A DNA stretch of 64,000 nt from Legionella micdadei. GTDB taxonomy: Bacteria; Pseudomonadota; Gammaproteobacteria; Legionellales; Legionellaceae. Positions 48,974 to 58,354 of the stretch are shown piece by piece; within the stretch, counting starts at the first letter, position 1, and each line of letters opens with the position of its first letter. Below the pieces are notes generated by a model. That model searched no databases. It was not told the origin of the DNA and saw only the letters and a list, made by a program, of their open reading frames with translations. The DNA is taken from contig NZ_LN614830.1 in assembly GCF_000953635.1 (NCBI RefSeq), forward strand, positions 2,595,001 through 2,659,000, given 5' to 3'. A program made the translations under genes and the position numbers.

Positions 48974-49801
48974 TCAACTATCTTGCTGACTAAACCTAAT
49001 TACTCTTCCTGAACTAGTTAATACGCGCCCTTGATTCGGATCAATCAATTTGACTACACCATAACCAGCAATTTGGGTTCCCTCTCTAACGGTAAGTGTA
49101 GACCCATTTGGAGCAATTAACCAAGCCCGACCGGGTATTACTGCTTGAATATAATAGATTGGTAAACTAGCTGCCTTTGCCATACGGCGAACTGGCGGCG
49201 GCTTAGGTTTTGTCCTCTCAGTTAGGAGAGCAATTTGATTGGATTGCTGGTCAAGTTTAGTGACCAACAAGTTGATCATGCGGTTCAAATTAGCAATTTT
49301 TTCGGACAATTGATTTAGATTTGAATTGAGTCCATTGAGCTGGCTATTCAACGAACTCACCTCAGCCCGCACATTTTGTTGCCCCATTTCCAAAGCTGAG
49401 AGTTTCTGAGTAATCTGTGAATTATCTACAATAGGAGCCTGAGCTACAGGTGAAGGGGCAGTTTGAACCTGTGCTGTTGGTTGTGGTTGCGGGGTTGCCG
49501 GGGGCGGTGTTGTTTCAATTTGTTGAGGGGTAGCAGCTGTTATCGGTGGGACTGTGGTTTCCTCTGAAGATGGTTTACTTGTAAAAAACGAACCAAGAAA
49601 TTTATACCCAAGCATAGCAAGAACAATGATTACTACCGCAATTAATGCGTTTCGTTTGATATTCTTACCTTGGGGTTTCTTTTGTGCAGGGGCTTCTCCC
49701 ATCTCGTCGGAGGCGATAGGCTCTTCATCACCTAAGACATCCGAGCCAATTGTATCCAGATCAGAGAATTGATATTCATCATTATATTCATTATCTGCCA
49801 T
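48974..49801 (-). CDS. icmG: IcmG/DotF, Dot/Icm core protein
   Basis: A 275-residue bitopic protein: an acidic cytoplasmic N terminus (1-50), a transmembrane helix (about 52-70), a proline-rich linker (80-125), a coiled coil (about 130-200; LSALEMGQQNVRAEVSSLNS) and a globular C-terminal part. DotF is associated with the DotC-DotD-DotH-DotG core and forms part of the periplasmic wing densities. Confidence 0.95.
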   Translation of the reverse strand: MADNEYNDEYQFSDLDTIGSDVLGDEEPIASDEMGEAPAQKKPQGKNIKRNALIAVVIIVLAMLGYKFLGSFFTSKPSSEETTVPPITAATPQQIETTPPPATPQPQPTAQVQTAPSPVAQAPIVDNSQITQKLSALEMGQQNVRAEVSSLNSQLNGLNSNLNQLSEKIANLNRMINLLVTKLDQQSNQIALLTERTKPKPPPVRRMAKAASLPIYYIQAVIPGRAWLIAPNGSTLTVREGTQIAGYGVVKLIDPNQGRVLTSSGRVIRFSQQDS

Positions 49802-49820
49802 TTCTTACCCGCTCATCATG

Positions 49821-52800
49821 TTAAAGAGAGGTTACATCTTGAGTAAATAATATACCCAAAGGTGTTCCTGAATAGACTTCGACTGTCGTTGGCGTGCTAA
49901 ATTGTTGTTGAGCAACCTGACCCCATGCTTTACCAAGGGTTGCCAAGCCAATCACCGCATTTTGCAATGCTGAACGACCAATACCATTTTGTACAGTGAT
50001 ATTCTGTCCTCCGCCAGTACCGCCAATCGTCACTGTTGTGTTCGCTGATTGGAATGCATTTCCAAACCCTTCGAGGAACGATGAAGCAAACAGAGAGCCA
50101 TATCGCAGCAAGTAATGGTGATTTGTGTTACTTGACAACGCCGTACGCGCCGTATCGGGGTCAATCGCATAAGCATTAATTGAAGTCGATTTAGGTGCAC
50201 CAGGTACAGACATCGTATTAAAACTAATTACCATCTTGTCGGCATTAGTAGGTAAATTGAAACTACCAATTAATTTAGCGCCTTTCAATTTGCCCGAAAC
50301 AATCGTCGCAAGGATGGGACCTGGCTCATCACTATTCACTGACGTATCAAGTACAGCGAAGAGGATATCCCCTGTTTTAATTATAGCCCCCTGCGATTTT
50401 GCAGGGCCACCCATTTCCCCAGGGCTTAGGGAAGAAGAAGTTGTTTGTCCCATTCCTGCAGCGGTTGTGGTTTCTTTCTTTTCTTCAGACTCATTACCTG
50501 CAACATAGCTTTGGGAAGTTACCTTTTGCCAAGTACTAATTGACTGGTTTGCTGTACTCAGCATTTGGGATGTACGCTGTTGGATCTTCTGCTGGAATTT
50601 TTGATCAGCTAATTGTTGATTTTGTTTCTTCAAAATCTCCTGCAATTGTTTGGCATTCGCAGCTTGAGCTGCAGCTGCCGCTGTTTGGTTAGTTGCACCT
50701 GGTATGCCAGGAATCGGAGTTACACTAGACGGTTCTGCCCCAGGAACAGTAGCCGCTCCCAAACCTGCCACCTCCGTACTCAGCCCAGCATCTTGAATTT
50801 CTGCATCGCTAAAACCTGCATTTTTTAAATCCGCCGCAGAATATCCTGCGTCGGCCAGATCCTTAGCACCATACCCGGCTTGACGAAGATCGGTGGCACT
50901 AAAACCTGCACCTTTTAAATCCTTGGCACTAAATCCCGCTGCTTTAAGTTGGCTTGCTGAGAATCCTGCGTCTTTAAGATCAGCGGCACTAAACCCTGCG
51001 TCTTTTAGCTCACTTGCACTAAAGCCAGCATTTTTTAAATCAGCTGCGCTAAATCCAGCATCACGTAATTCCTTGGCAGAGAATCCAGCACTTTTAAGAT
51101 CAGCTGCACTAAAACCTGCATTTTTCAATTCAGCTGCCGTAAACCCTGCGTCTCTTAATTCCTGTGCTGTATAACCGGCTGCTTTCATTGCGGCTGCACT
51201 GCATCCTAAAGTTTGTTTAATGGTGGCCGCCGACACGCCTGCTGCACGCGCTGCTTTTAGTGAAGCCACACTGCAGTCAGCTGTTCGTCCCGCAGAGATC
51301 ACTGCGGCTCCACCCACACCTGACTGCCTCAATTGCTGCGGGGTAAATCCTGCATCCAAAAGATCTTGCGGTGTAAAACCAGCGTCAGATAATGCCTTCG
51401 CATCATAGCCTGCATTTTTTAACGCCTCTGCACTGCAACCATTCAGTTCACGAATACGTTTAGCAGATACCCCTAAATTAAATAGTTGCTTAAGTTTTGT
51501 TGGATCACACCCCGCTGCGCGTATGGCATCATCCGTGAGGGCTCCGCGAACCTGCTCAGGTGCGTAACCCGCAGCCAAAAGTTGCTGGGGTGTAAACCCT
51601 GCTGCAGCCAATTGCTTTGCATCAAAACCAGCGGCTTTCAGCTGGGCTGCATTACAGCCATTTAGAGTACGAATTCTTGCGGCTGTTACACCTCTGGCTA
51701 AAAGTAGTTTTAGTTTATTTGGATCGCAGTCAGCAGCTTTTATGTCATTATCATTAATAGGAGCTGCAGCACTGATTTCTGCGGGAGTAAATCCTGCTTG
51801 CTGTAAATCGCTATCGCTGAACCCAGCATCTTTTAACGCTTTGGCACTGCAACCTGCGTATTGCTTTATAAGCCTAGCGCTAACGCCTGCAAGACGTTGT
51901 TTCCTTAAAGCTTCAACATCACAACCAGCGCTTTTAATATCCGCAGGACTAATTCCGGGGGGTAATTCAGATTCTGCAGCTGATATTTCACCAGGAGTGA
52001 ACCCAGCACCTGCTAAATCATCGGGGCTAAAACCTGCATTAAGCAAATCCCTTGCGGTATAACCCGCTTGCCTAAGTTCAGCTGGTGTAAACCCTGCGTT
52101 TTTTAAATCTGCAGCACTAAATCCAGCGTTTCTCAATTCAGCTGCAGTAAAACCCGCTGCTTTCAACTGAGCGGCGCTACAACCACTTATTCGACGAATA
52201 GCAGCCGCAGAGACTCCTGCTGCACGCAAACGCTTGAGGGCATCAACTTGACAACCCGCTTTACGCACATCCGCTTCACTAATCCCATTAGGCAATCCAC
52301 CTGCTTTCGCTATCTCAGCATCGGAAAATCCAGCACCTTTAAGCTCTCCATCTGAAAAGCCACCGTCTTTCATCTGTTGAGCTGTAAAACCGGCGTTGCG
52401 TAACTCGCAGGCATCAAACCCACAAAGCCGTAAGCGGCCAGCGCTAAATCCTGCATCTTTTAATTGGCGGGCGTTAAATCCGGCTGCTCTTAGTTCTTTA
52501 CAAGAACATATTTGCTGTAAATCAGAAAGCTGATAGCCGTTATCTTTCAATTGAGTACACGTACAGGCATTTTTCAAATCAGTCAGTGATGCCCCCTGAT
52601 TGACTACATTAGTCACGGTTGCTTTACTGCAACTGCTATTTTGTAAAGCCTGTATCCATAAACTGCGCTGGGCACCAGCCTCGTTTTCGCGTGCTAACGT
52701 TGTAAATCCGACACCTCCCTCGCCGCTTGGTGGCTGGCCTATTGGCATCACACCGGCTCCTAAAGCTTGGGTACGCACAATAGTAGGAATTGCGCTGCCG

Positions 52801-53072
52801 CCTGTTTTTAAAGCCGAAACCGCTTGACTAACATTTTGTGATTCTTGCAATTTTGCATATTGTACAGTTGGATTAAGGGCTCCCGGGATAGATTGGATCC
52901 CTTGTGGAACATGGCCCACACCTGACGGCGTTTCTCCAATTTCTTGCGAGAACTTTAATTTAAACACGCCAATGGCAACAGCAGCGATTAACAATATTGC
53001 GGTAAATACAATAATGACCCGTGTACGGGTATTGGTAAATAGCGATTTTAGATTCTCTTTTCTACCTGCCAT
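49821..53072 (-). CDS. icmE: IcmE/DotG, repeat-rich channel protein with VirB10 domain
   Basis: The 1083-residue protein (about 1048 in L. pneumophila) has an inner-membrane helix (about 15-35). Residues about 180-775 are degenerate ten-residue repeats of the type AGFSAADLKN (pattern AG[FY][ST]xxxLxx), interrupted by cysteine-containing units with GCSAAxLKxA. A TrbI/VirB10-like C-terminal domain spans about 870-1083. DotG spans from the inner membrane to the outer-membrane core and lines the channel. The repeat DNA at about 50750-52530 is itself highly repetitive and likely to vary in copy number. Confidence 0.97.
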   Translation of the reverse strand: MAGRKENLKSLFTNTRTRVIIVFTAILLIAAVAIGVFKLKFSQEIGETPSGVGHVPQGIQSIPGALNPTVQYAKLQESQNVSQAVSALKTGGSAIPTIVRTQALGAGVMPIGQPPSGEGGVGFTTLARENEAGAQRSLWIQALQNSSCSKATVTNVVNQGASLTDLKNACTCTQLKDNGYQLSDLQQICSCKELRAAGFNARQLKDAGFSAGRLRLCGFDACELRNAGFTAQQMKDGGFSDGELKGAGFSDAEIAKAGGLPNGISEADVRKAGCQVDALKRLRAAGVSAAAIRRISGCSAAQLKAAGFTAAELRNAGFSAADLKNAGFTPAELRQAGYTARDLLNAGFSPDDLAGAGFTPGEISAAESELPPGISPADIKSAGCDVEALRKQRLAGVSARLIKQYAGCSAKALKDAGFSDSDLQQAGFTPAEISAAAPINDNDIKAADCDPNKLKLLLARGVTAARIRTLNGCNAAQLKAAGFDAKQLAAAGFTPQQLLAAGYAPEQVRGALTDDAIRAAGCDPTKLKQLFNLGVSAKRIRELNGCSAEALKNAGYDAKALSDAGFTPQDLLDAGFTPQQLRQSGVGGAAVISAGRTADCSVASLKAARAAGVSAATIKQTLGCSAAAMKAAGYTAQELRDAGFTAAELKNAGFSAADLKSAGFSAKELRDAGFSAADLKNAGFSASELKDAGFSAADLKDAGFSASQLKAAGFSAKDLKGAGFSATDLRQAGYGAKDLADAGYSAADLKNAGFSDAEIQDAGLSTEVAGLGAATVPGAEPSSVTPIPGIPGATNQTAAAAAQAANAKQLQEILKKQNQQLADQKFQQKIQQRTSQMLSTANQSISTWQKVTSQSYVAGNESEEKKETTTAAGMGQTTSSSLSPGEMGGPAKSQGAIIKTGDILFAVLDTSVNSDEPGPILATIVSGKLKGAKLIGSFNLPTNADKMVISFNTMSVPGAPKSTSINAYAIDPDTARTALSSNTNHHYLLRYGSLFASSFLEGFGNAFQSANTTVTIGGTGGGQNITVQNGIGRSALQNAVIGLATLGKAWGQVAQQQFSTPTTVEVYSGTPLGILFTQDVTSL
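50760..52530. repeat. Tandem 30-bp coding repeats in icmE
   Basis: The ten-codon units encoding AGFSAADLKN recur dozens of times. The region 50840-51180 has the most uniform copies, with a 30-base period and repeated strings such as GCACTAAAACCTGC. Such arrays are prone to slippage and assembly error. Confidence 0.85.
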
Positions 53073-53076
53073 TTGA

Positions 53077-54168
53077 TTATAACCCTTCTACCTTAAGCTG
53101 CATGACTTTTCCATGCCATGAAACCAGTAACACTGGGGATTTTTGCATCTCGTAAGCATGCATTCCGTCCGCACTCGTCATACTTCCTATCCAGCCTGGA
53201 GACAAAATAGTAAGGTTGGTCCTTACATACATTTTGTCGCCAATTATCCATGCTCTTGCATCACCACCGCTGACGGTTAATCGTTGGCTTCCTGCGGGAG
53301 GTACCCCATCCAAAACATGCAACAGGACATCATTTGCACTTGGGGGCAGCCCCTCTTCTGTAGGCATGGTTTTAGCATTTGGGCCAAATCCTTGGATTCG
53401 TAGATCCACCCGATAATCTACCGCTTTTTGTCCGGGAATGAGTGTTAACATAACAGGGGTATTCAAACCACGCAATCGTACGGCAAGGTTACCATAATTG
53501 TATAGCTTCAAAGCTTGAATCATTAGAGTATTACTTGTTTTATCCCATTGAATGTTAAACGAAGAAGGATCACCTAGGTCATAGGCACTGATAGGCCAGG
53601 GAGCTCCCGTAGAATCGAGAAACACTAACGAAGAAACAAATCCCTGCGATAAACGAATAACGGGGGGCGTAGATCCCGGTGATAGATTAACAATCTGCGA
53701 AGTTGCTGTGGGTTTTGGTGGAGTACCAGCAGTAGATGCTTCTGCAAATTCATTTGCTTGATACATCTGCTTTAAACGAATAATTTGTTCCGGAGAGAGT
53801 GGGAAAAGTTGTCTAGACACTCCTTCGAAAGCCTTAACATCGATTAATTCATTATCTTCTTGCGATAAAACATCGGAATTAGCTTGCTGCCCTCCGGCAG
53901 GAGGGGCGTTACCGGCAGCAAGTGGGGATTTATTTGCTTCTTTGCCTTGTTGGTTAGCTTGGTTTGGCTTATTTGTTCCTGCGGAAGGCTGCTGAGTGCC
54001 CCCTGATTGAGATAAACGTTGCTGCAAAAGTCGAAGCTGCTGGAGCGCTTGCTGGGCAGAGTCAGCTTCAGCAGCTGCATTCACTGGAAGAGGCATTGAA
54101 TTAGTTACGAAAATCATAACCAATCCAAGTAAATGGAATAAATTTTTTTTCTTCTTATTGTTATTCAT
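53077..54168 (-). CDS. icmK: IcmK/DotH, outer-membrane core protein
   Basis: The product is 363 residues (about 361 in L. pneumophila). A signal peptide (about 1-32, NNNKKKKNLFHLLGLVMIFV to NAA) is followed by a glutamine/proline-rich region (35-100) and a TraN/VirB9-like C-terminal domain (about 150-363). DotH needs DotC and DotD to reach the outer membrane, where it forms the ring around DotG. The ATG at 54168 is preceded by GGAT; a TTG four codons earlier is less likely. Confidence 0.95.
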   Translation of the reverse strand: MNNNKKKKNLFHLLGLVMIFVTNSMPLPVNAAAEADSAQQALQQLRLLQQRLSQSGGTQQPSAGTNKPNQANQQGKEANKSPLAAGNAPPAGGQQANSDVLSQEDNELIDVKAFEGVSRQLFPLSPEQIIRLKQMYQANEFAEASTAGTPPKPTATSQIVNLSPGSTPPVIRLSQGFVSSLVFLDSTGAPWPISAYDLGDPSSFNIQWDKTSNTLMIQALKLYNYGNLAVRLRGLNTPVMLTLIPGQKAVDYRVDLRIQGFGPNAKTMPTEEGLPPSANDVLLHVLDGVPPAGSQRLTVSGGDARAWIIGDKMYVRTNLTILSPGWIGSMTSADGMHAYEMQKSPVLLVSWHGKVMQLKVEGL

Positions 54169-54181
54169 TAAATAATCCAAA

Positions 54182-54820
54182 TTACACTATTCCACCACTC
54201 GCAGGACCCACAACAAATTGGGCTATTCCTATTCCACGTGGAGAATTTAATGTTGACACACGTGTTATCAACATTGTAACCACATTGTTTTGTTGAGAAA
54301 ATTCACTGGCACTTTGATACGTTACCAAAATAGGCATTTGGACGCGCCAAGAATAAACCCCATTTAATAAGCCTTTTTGTAAAATAATTGGAGCACGAGT
54401 AGCCACTGCCGATACAATTAGTTTTTTCGCTTTAACCGCATCCAAGTTATTAGATTGTTGTAATGCAGTCAAAAATTGTGTCCATCCATCTGCAGTAAAG
54501 AACCCAGAGGACGCCTGTAACTCATCACGGTAATTCACAAAGTTATAAGTAAACGCAGCAATTGCTGCCTGATTTGCCCATTGTAATACTGCTGAGTCAG
54601 ATTGGTTAGGCTCGTCCAAAGGATACAATGGAGTTATTCTACCATTTATACTCGTTGCAAAATATTTTGGTGCTGGAGGATGCGTTATCATATACACCAA
54701 AAGAGAGGCTAAAACAAAATTAATGAGAATGGAAAACAGTAAAGCAAGAATTGTCTTACGTTGACCGTCTCGATAAAACTCATTTCTCATTGTGACAGCA
54801 GTCAAAGCATCTTGAGCCAT
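54182..54820 (-). CDS. icmL: IcmL/DotI, Dot/Icm inner-membrane protein
   Basis: The 212-residue protein (212 in L. pneumophila) has one transmembrane helix (about 25-48) and a periplasmic VirB8/TraM-like domain (about 90-205). DotI forms rings with DotJ in the inner membrane. IcmL-like paralogues are common in Legionella, but the position between icmK and icmM identifies this one. Confidence 0.95.
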   Translation of the reverse strand: MAQDALTAVTMRNEFYRDGQRKTILALLFSILINFVLASLLVYMITHPPAPKYFATSINGRITPLYPLDEPNQSDSAVLQWANQAAIAAFTYNFVNYRDELQASSGFFTADGWTQFLTALQQSNNLDAVKAKKLIVSAVATRAPIILQKGLLNGVYSWRVQMPILVTYQSASEFSQQNNVVTMLITRVSTLNSPRGIGIAQFVVGPASGGIV

Positions 54821-54831
54821 AGTTACCTCTT

Positions 54832-55116
54832 TTATTGCGGTATGACCTTTTCACTATTATCATCAATCGGATCGGGTGGAAGAAGTGGCGTTGATGAATA
54901 ATTCGGTTCGTCCAAAGGTGTTAATGGAACTGGAGGAGTAATACCACTCGTTGCATAATAATCACGCTCAGGTTCATGAAAATAGAGATAATAGATACCG
55001 AGTATTAAGAGTAGATTAAGCATCAAAGAGATAAGAAGACTCGTTGCGCCTAATCGGTAAGTCCGAATATAAAAAGATTTAGACCGTTTAATTGTACCCC
55101 AAACCTCTTGACTCAT
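54832..55116 (-). CDS. icmM: IcmM/DotJ, small inner-membrane protein
   Basis: A 94-residue bitopic protein (94 in L. pneumophila) related to the N-terminal part of IcmL: SLLISLMLNLLLILGIYYLY is its membrane helix (about 28-47), followed by the shared YYATSGITPPVPLTPLDEPN segment that also occurs in IcmL as YFATSINGRITPLYPLDEPN. It looks like a truncated paralogue lacking the VirB8-like domain and pairs with DotI. Confidence 0.93.
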   Translation of the reverse strand: MSQEVWGTIKRSKSFYIRTYRLGATSLLISLMLNLLLILGIYYLYFHEPERDYYATSGITPPVPLTPLDEPNYSSTPLLPPDPIDDNSEKVIPQ

Positions 55117-55127
55117 TGCTGCCTCGT

Positions 55128-55700
55128 CTAAACAATCGCATCTCTGAAAGTGATTTCAATGCGTGAATTAGGTGATTTATCCCCACCGCGAGTGTAGCCC
55201 ATCATTGGCTTATCACTCCCCATCCCCTCAGTAAAAATAAAACGGCTGTCGATACCTTGCGACCATAGATAATCTGCAACCGCCCTCGCTCTTGCCAATG
55301 TCAAAGCATGTTCTCGCCTCTGAGAAACATACTTACCGCTAAATGCAGTAATGTTTACAGCCACTTTACGGAATTGTTTTAAAAATCGCACTACATTATT
55401 TAGTAAACCGTAAGAGGCCCAGGTCAATTGGGGCGATTGGTTTGGAAATAATGAGGCGGAAGGTATACTGATTAAGTAATCTTGGCCAATAGTAATAACA
55501 GCCACACCACAACGTTTAAGACTTTTTTGCAATCCTATGATTGCTTCATCATCTGCACCTTCAACTTTGTAAGGCAGTTTTAACGCTTCATTGTCTTCAG
55601 GGTGGTATACCTTTGTCTTGCATCCAAGTAAAAGTAAAAATGCAAGCAAGGTTGCATGCCATGTTGAAAAAGCTAATAAACCAACACGCAATCGTCTCAC
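55128..55700 (-). CDS. icmN: IcmN/DotK (LphA), OmpA-like lipoprotein
   Basis: About 190 residues. The signal ends in a lipobox (LLLLGC), so cysteine near residue 27 is lipid-modified. The C-terminal half is an OmpA-type peptidoglycan-binding domain (FSGKYVSQRREHALTLARAR, AVADYLWSQGI, SRIEITF). DotK decorates the outer-membrane disc and anchors it to peptidoglycan; loss has mild effects in L. pneumophila. The start is a GTG at 55700 or the adjacent TTG, with GAGAGGG upstream. Confidence 0.92.
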   Translation of the reverse strand: MRRLRVGLLAFSTWHATLLAFLLLLGCKTKVYHPEDNEALKLPYKVEGADDEAIIGLQKSLKRCGVAVITIGQDYLISIPSASLFPNQSPQLTWASYGLLNNVVRFLKQFRKVAVNITAFSGKYVSQRREHALTLARARAVADYLWSQGIDSRFIFTEGMGSDKPMMGYTRGGDKSPNSRIEITFRDAIV

Positions 55701-55703
55701 CAA

Positions 55704-56008
55704 AACCCTCTCACGTTAATTAAAATTAGATTCTCCATATACACAATGTTCTAAAATTATTGGCAGTATGCAATATTGACAAATTGCCGAAAAATCGTGT
55801 TCGATCTCGCTAACAGCAGGCTACTAGCCTTGATCGAACGCCATTTTTGTCTCAATTTTGTTTTTTTGCTCCTGGCAAACTTTAAAGAACATTGCCTAAT
55901 GAAATAAAAACATACAAATCATTGCGTTACAAGCAATTCTTAAAAAATCGAGCGATTCACCTAAGTTCGGTAGGAAAAGGCCTTATTATTTGAACTTTCT
56001 CATATCAA
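55704..56008 (-). other. Intergenic region before icmN with candidate promoter
   Basis: A 305-base gap splits icmT-icmO from icmN-icmB. A candidate minus-strand promoter lies at 55754-55782: TTGTCA, an exact 17-base spacer, then TAATTT. The remaining sequence is AT-rich and holds the 3' end of the icmO transcript. No terminator with a strong stem is visible. Confidence 0.4.
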
Positions 56009-58354
56009 TTAAACCTCTTCTTGCGCCTTAGTCTTCGCTTTTTCACGTTCGCTAACGATTTTGCTTGACAGGTCTCTCGTCATAAGCGCTAAATCTTCTG
56101 TGCTGATTACATCGCGATCGTGTGGCGGATAACAGGTTGCCATTTGAAAATCTTTGATTAACTCGTTTGCAACCGTTCCAGCATATTTATCCTTCGCCCC
56201 ACTGGCTCGTTCGACAACAGAGAGATAATTCCTTGTTTCATTGATTCCAAGCAGCGGCATTGAAAACTGCTCAGTGTCTTTAGCCAATAGCGGTAAACTG
56301 CCAGCAGGATGACGGAGTTTGCTAAATATAGTCAGAGCACCTTCTTGCTCCTCTTCAATTAGCTCTTCTATCGGCTCAGGTTCATTATAACCATGGAAAG
56401 CTAATAAGGCAGCCACACCCCGCTCGATAGGCTCAGCGATATTCGATTCGTGCAGCGCCTTCGTTATCAGAGCGATTTCTTCAGTATCAACCTCTTTTTC
56501 AATGCTGAGATTACCGCTTTCAAGCACTTGTTGGAATCCCGAAAGCTGTTTCTGTAATTTAATTAAATAATCATCCGGTGGCGGCTCAACTTTTAAAAAC
56601 TGATTAAGCTTTAACTGTTTAACCGGTGTCGGGTTGGCATAAAACATACGCGCCCGTACGATCTTGGATTTAAAAAAGATATGAGCCTCACCTTCAGTTT
56701 GATCTTTTAAATCGAGTAAATCAATCCGTGATCTTTTTTCAAAAGAAGAACTCTTCGTATCCATATAGCTATTGGCAATACTCGTATCTTTTGTTTGGAA
56801 AGAATCCACCTTTGTCACATAAGCTTCGCCAGCTGTTTTAGTAAAGAAGTCCCAGGTCTCTGTTGGGTCTTCAAGCTTCATACAAATTTTAATGTTAGTG
56901 TTAGCACCAATTGAAGCGGCTTCCTCTTTTGATGCCTTTTGGAAAGCCGGTAAATCTTGTCCGGCAAAAATTGCCGAGAATCCGAGAGAACGCGCCTGGG
57001 CAGGTACGACTGCGAAACCTTGTACAGCATAGTAACCATACTCATCCAAAATACACATATAAGGTGTAGGTGAATTAGTTGGCTTTCGTAAAATCACATC
57101 ACGATAATCACCTTCAACTTGGTCTCCTAAACCTGCAGCCATCATGGCTTTTAATGAGGATACAATCACTTTACCTAAGTTCGATAATTCATCGGGTGAT
57201 TTTTCCAAAGCAGGTAACAATACAACCAAAATTCTGCGATTGAGCACCACATCTTTGAAATCAACTTCTGCAAGATTGGTCCTAATGATGTGGCCATACG
57301 TATCTGCGAGGGATGAAAATACCCTAACCAACTGCATGGTAATAAATCCATGTTGCTCTAACACTTGAGAAACTTGCTTACCTTTTTTCTCCTTATTGTA
57401 ACCTGGTAAGTTAAATACATAGTTTCGTAAAGGGTCTGTAACCAGTTTGGGAACTGATTCGATATTAATGCTTTCTTGTTCATCGCGTGGGAAAATTTTG
57501 TCAATTACGATTGATTCTAATCGCTGCAAATCAAAATAGTTTCTTATAGTATTTGCGTCAAGTAGTATTGCCCCCTCATCGCGCATGTAGACAAGAAGCT
57601 TCATCAACGCCTCAACGAAACTTATAGCCCGGCCTTTCCACATATCACCATCGGAAGACTGGCCTGAAGAGCCCATCAAGCTTACGACAAGCTGGGTTAG
57701 CATACTTGAAGAACCCTGACAGAACGGGTTAAGCGTATTGGACAGGCGTTTTTCTTGTGGACCAATAATATCACGGGCCCCTGTCATGAAATTGATCAGT
57801 AATAAATCATCTTCTCGCCCCATGCTCCGCACCATTGAAAATACTTTCGCATACAGCGAGTTATCCCCTTTTCCATCGACATAGATAAAACCGCTGGCTT
57901 GTACCAGTGCATTGTAGGCAAGCGAAACTAAAGTTTCCGTTTTACCACTACCGGTAGAACCAAAAATCAGTGCGTGAGTTCTTAAATCTTCGTTGGCAAA
58001 CCACAACTCCTCACCTGTTTTTCGGTCATTACCAAAAAATGCAATGCCGCGTGCAATATTAGGCGTACCCACGCCAGGTTTTAAGTCATTGTAATCTTTA
58101 ACACGAGCAATTTTCGGTAATCTGAAAGGCAATTTTTGTTTACGTGTATAGGTATAAAAGAAGAATAGAGCCCCAATAATAAGCATTAGACTTGAAATTT
58201 CGGAGATATAATAAGCGACAGCCGCCAAGGAAACTAAAACAATAGAAACATTGGTGGGATCAGAAAAAAAATCGCCCATCCGTTGGCCAAGGGTTCTTGT
58301 ATCCCTTAACAGCAGTGTAGGGTCAATTTCATGTCGCGAATCTATACCACGCAT
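56009..58354 (-). CDS. icmO: IcmO/DotL, type IV coupling protein
   Basis: A 781-residue VirD4-family ATPase (783 in L. pneumophila). Two transmembrane helices lie near 35-75. Walker A is IFGSTGSGKTET (near residue 132) and Walker B ILDEYGYYA (near 437). The C-terminal extension (about 650-781) has the glutamate-rich segment (EPIEELIEEEQEG) that precedes the IcmS/IcmW- and LvgA-binding tail. DotL receives effectors. Its ATG overlaps the icmP stop by one base (TAATG). Confidence 0.97.
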   Translation of the reverse strand: MRGIDSRHEIDPTLLLRDTRTLGQRMGDFFSDPTNVSIVLVSLAAVAYYISEISSLMLIIGALFFFYTYTRKQKLPFRLPKIARVKDYNDLKPGVGTPNIARGIAFFGNDRKTGEELWFANEDLRTHALIFGSTGSGKTETLVSLAYNALVQASGFIYVDGKGDNSLYAKVFSMVRSMGREDDLLLINFMTGARDIIGPQEKRLSNTLNPFCQGSSSMLTQLVVSLMGSSGQSSDGDMWKGRAISFVEALMKLLVYMRDEGAILLDANTIRNYFDLQRLESIVIDKIFPRDEQESINIESVPKLVTDPLRNYVFNLPGYNKEKKGKQVSQVLEQHGFITMQLVRVFSSLADTYGHIIRTNLAEVDFKDVVLNRRILVVLLPALEKSPDELSNLGKVIVSSLKAMMAAGLGDQVEGDYRDVILRKPTNSPTPYMCILDEYGYYAVQGFAVVPAQARSLGFSAIFAGQDLPAFQKASKEEAASIGANTNIKICMKLEDPTETWDFFTKTAGEAYVTKVDSFQTKDTSIANSYMDTKSSSFEKRSRIDLLDLKDQTEGEAHIFFKSKIVRARMFYANPTPVKQLKLNQFLKVEPPPDDYLIKLQKQLSGFQQVLESGNLSIEKEVDTEEIALITKALHESNIAEPIERGVAALLAFHGYNEPEPIEELIEEEQEGALTIFSKLRHPAGSLPLLAKDTEQFSMPLLGINETRNYLSVVERASGAKDKYAGTVANELIKDFQMATCYPPHDRDVISTEDLALMTRDLSSKIVSEREKAKTKAQEEV

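Noticed and set aside
50893..51174. Long plus-strand frames opposite icmE.
   Set aside because: They are antisense shadows produced by the 30-base repeats.
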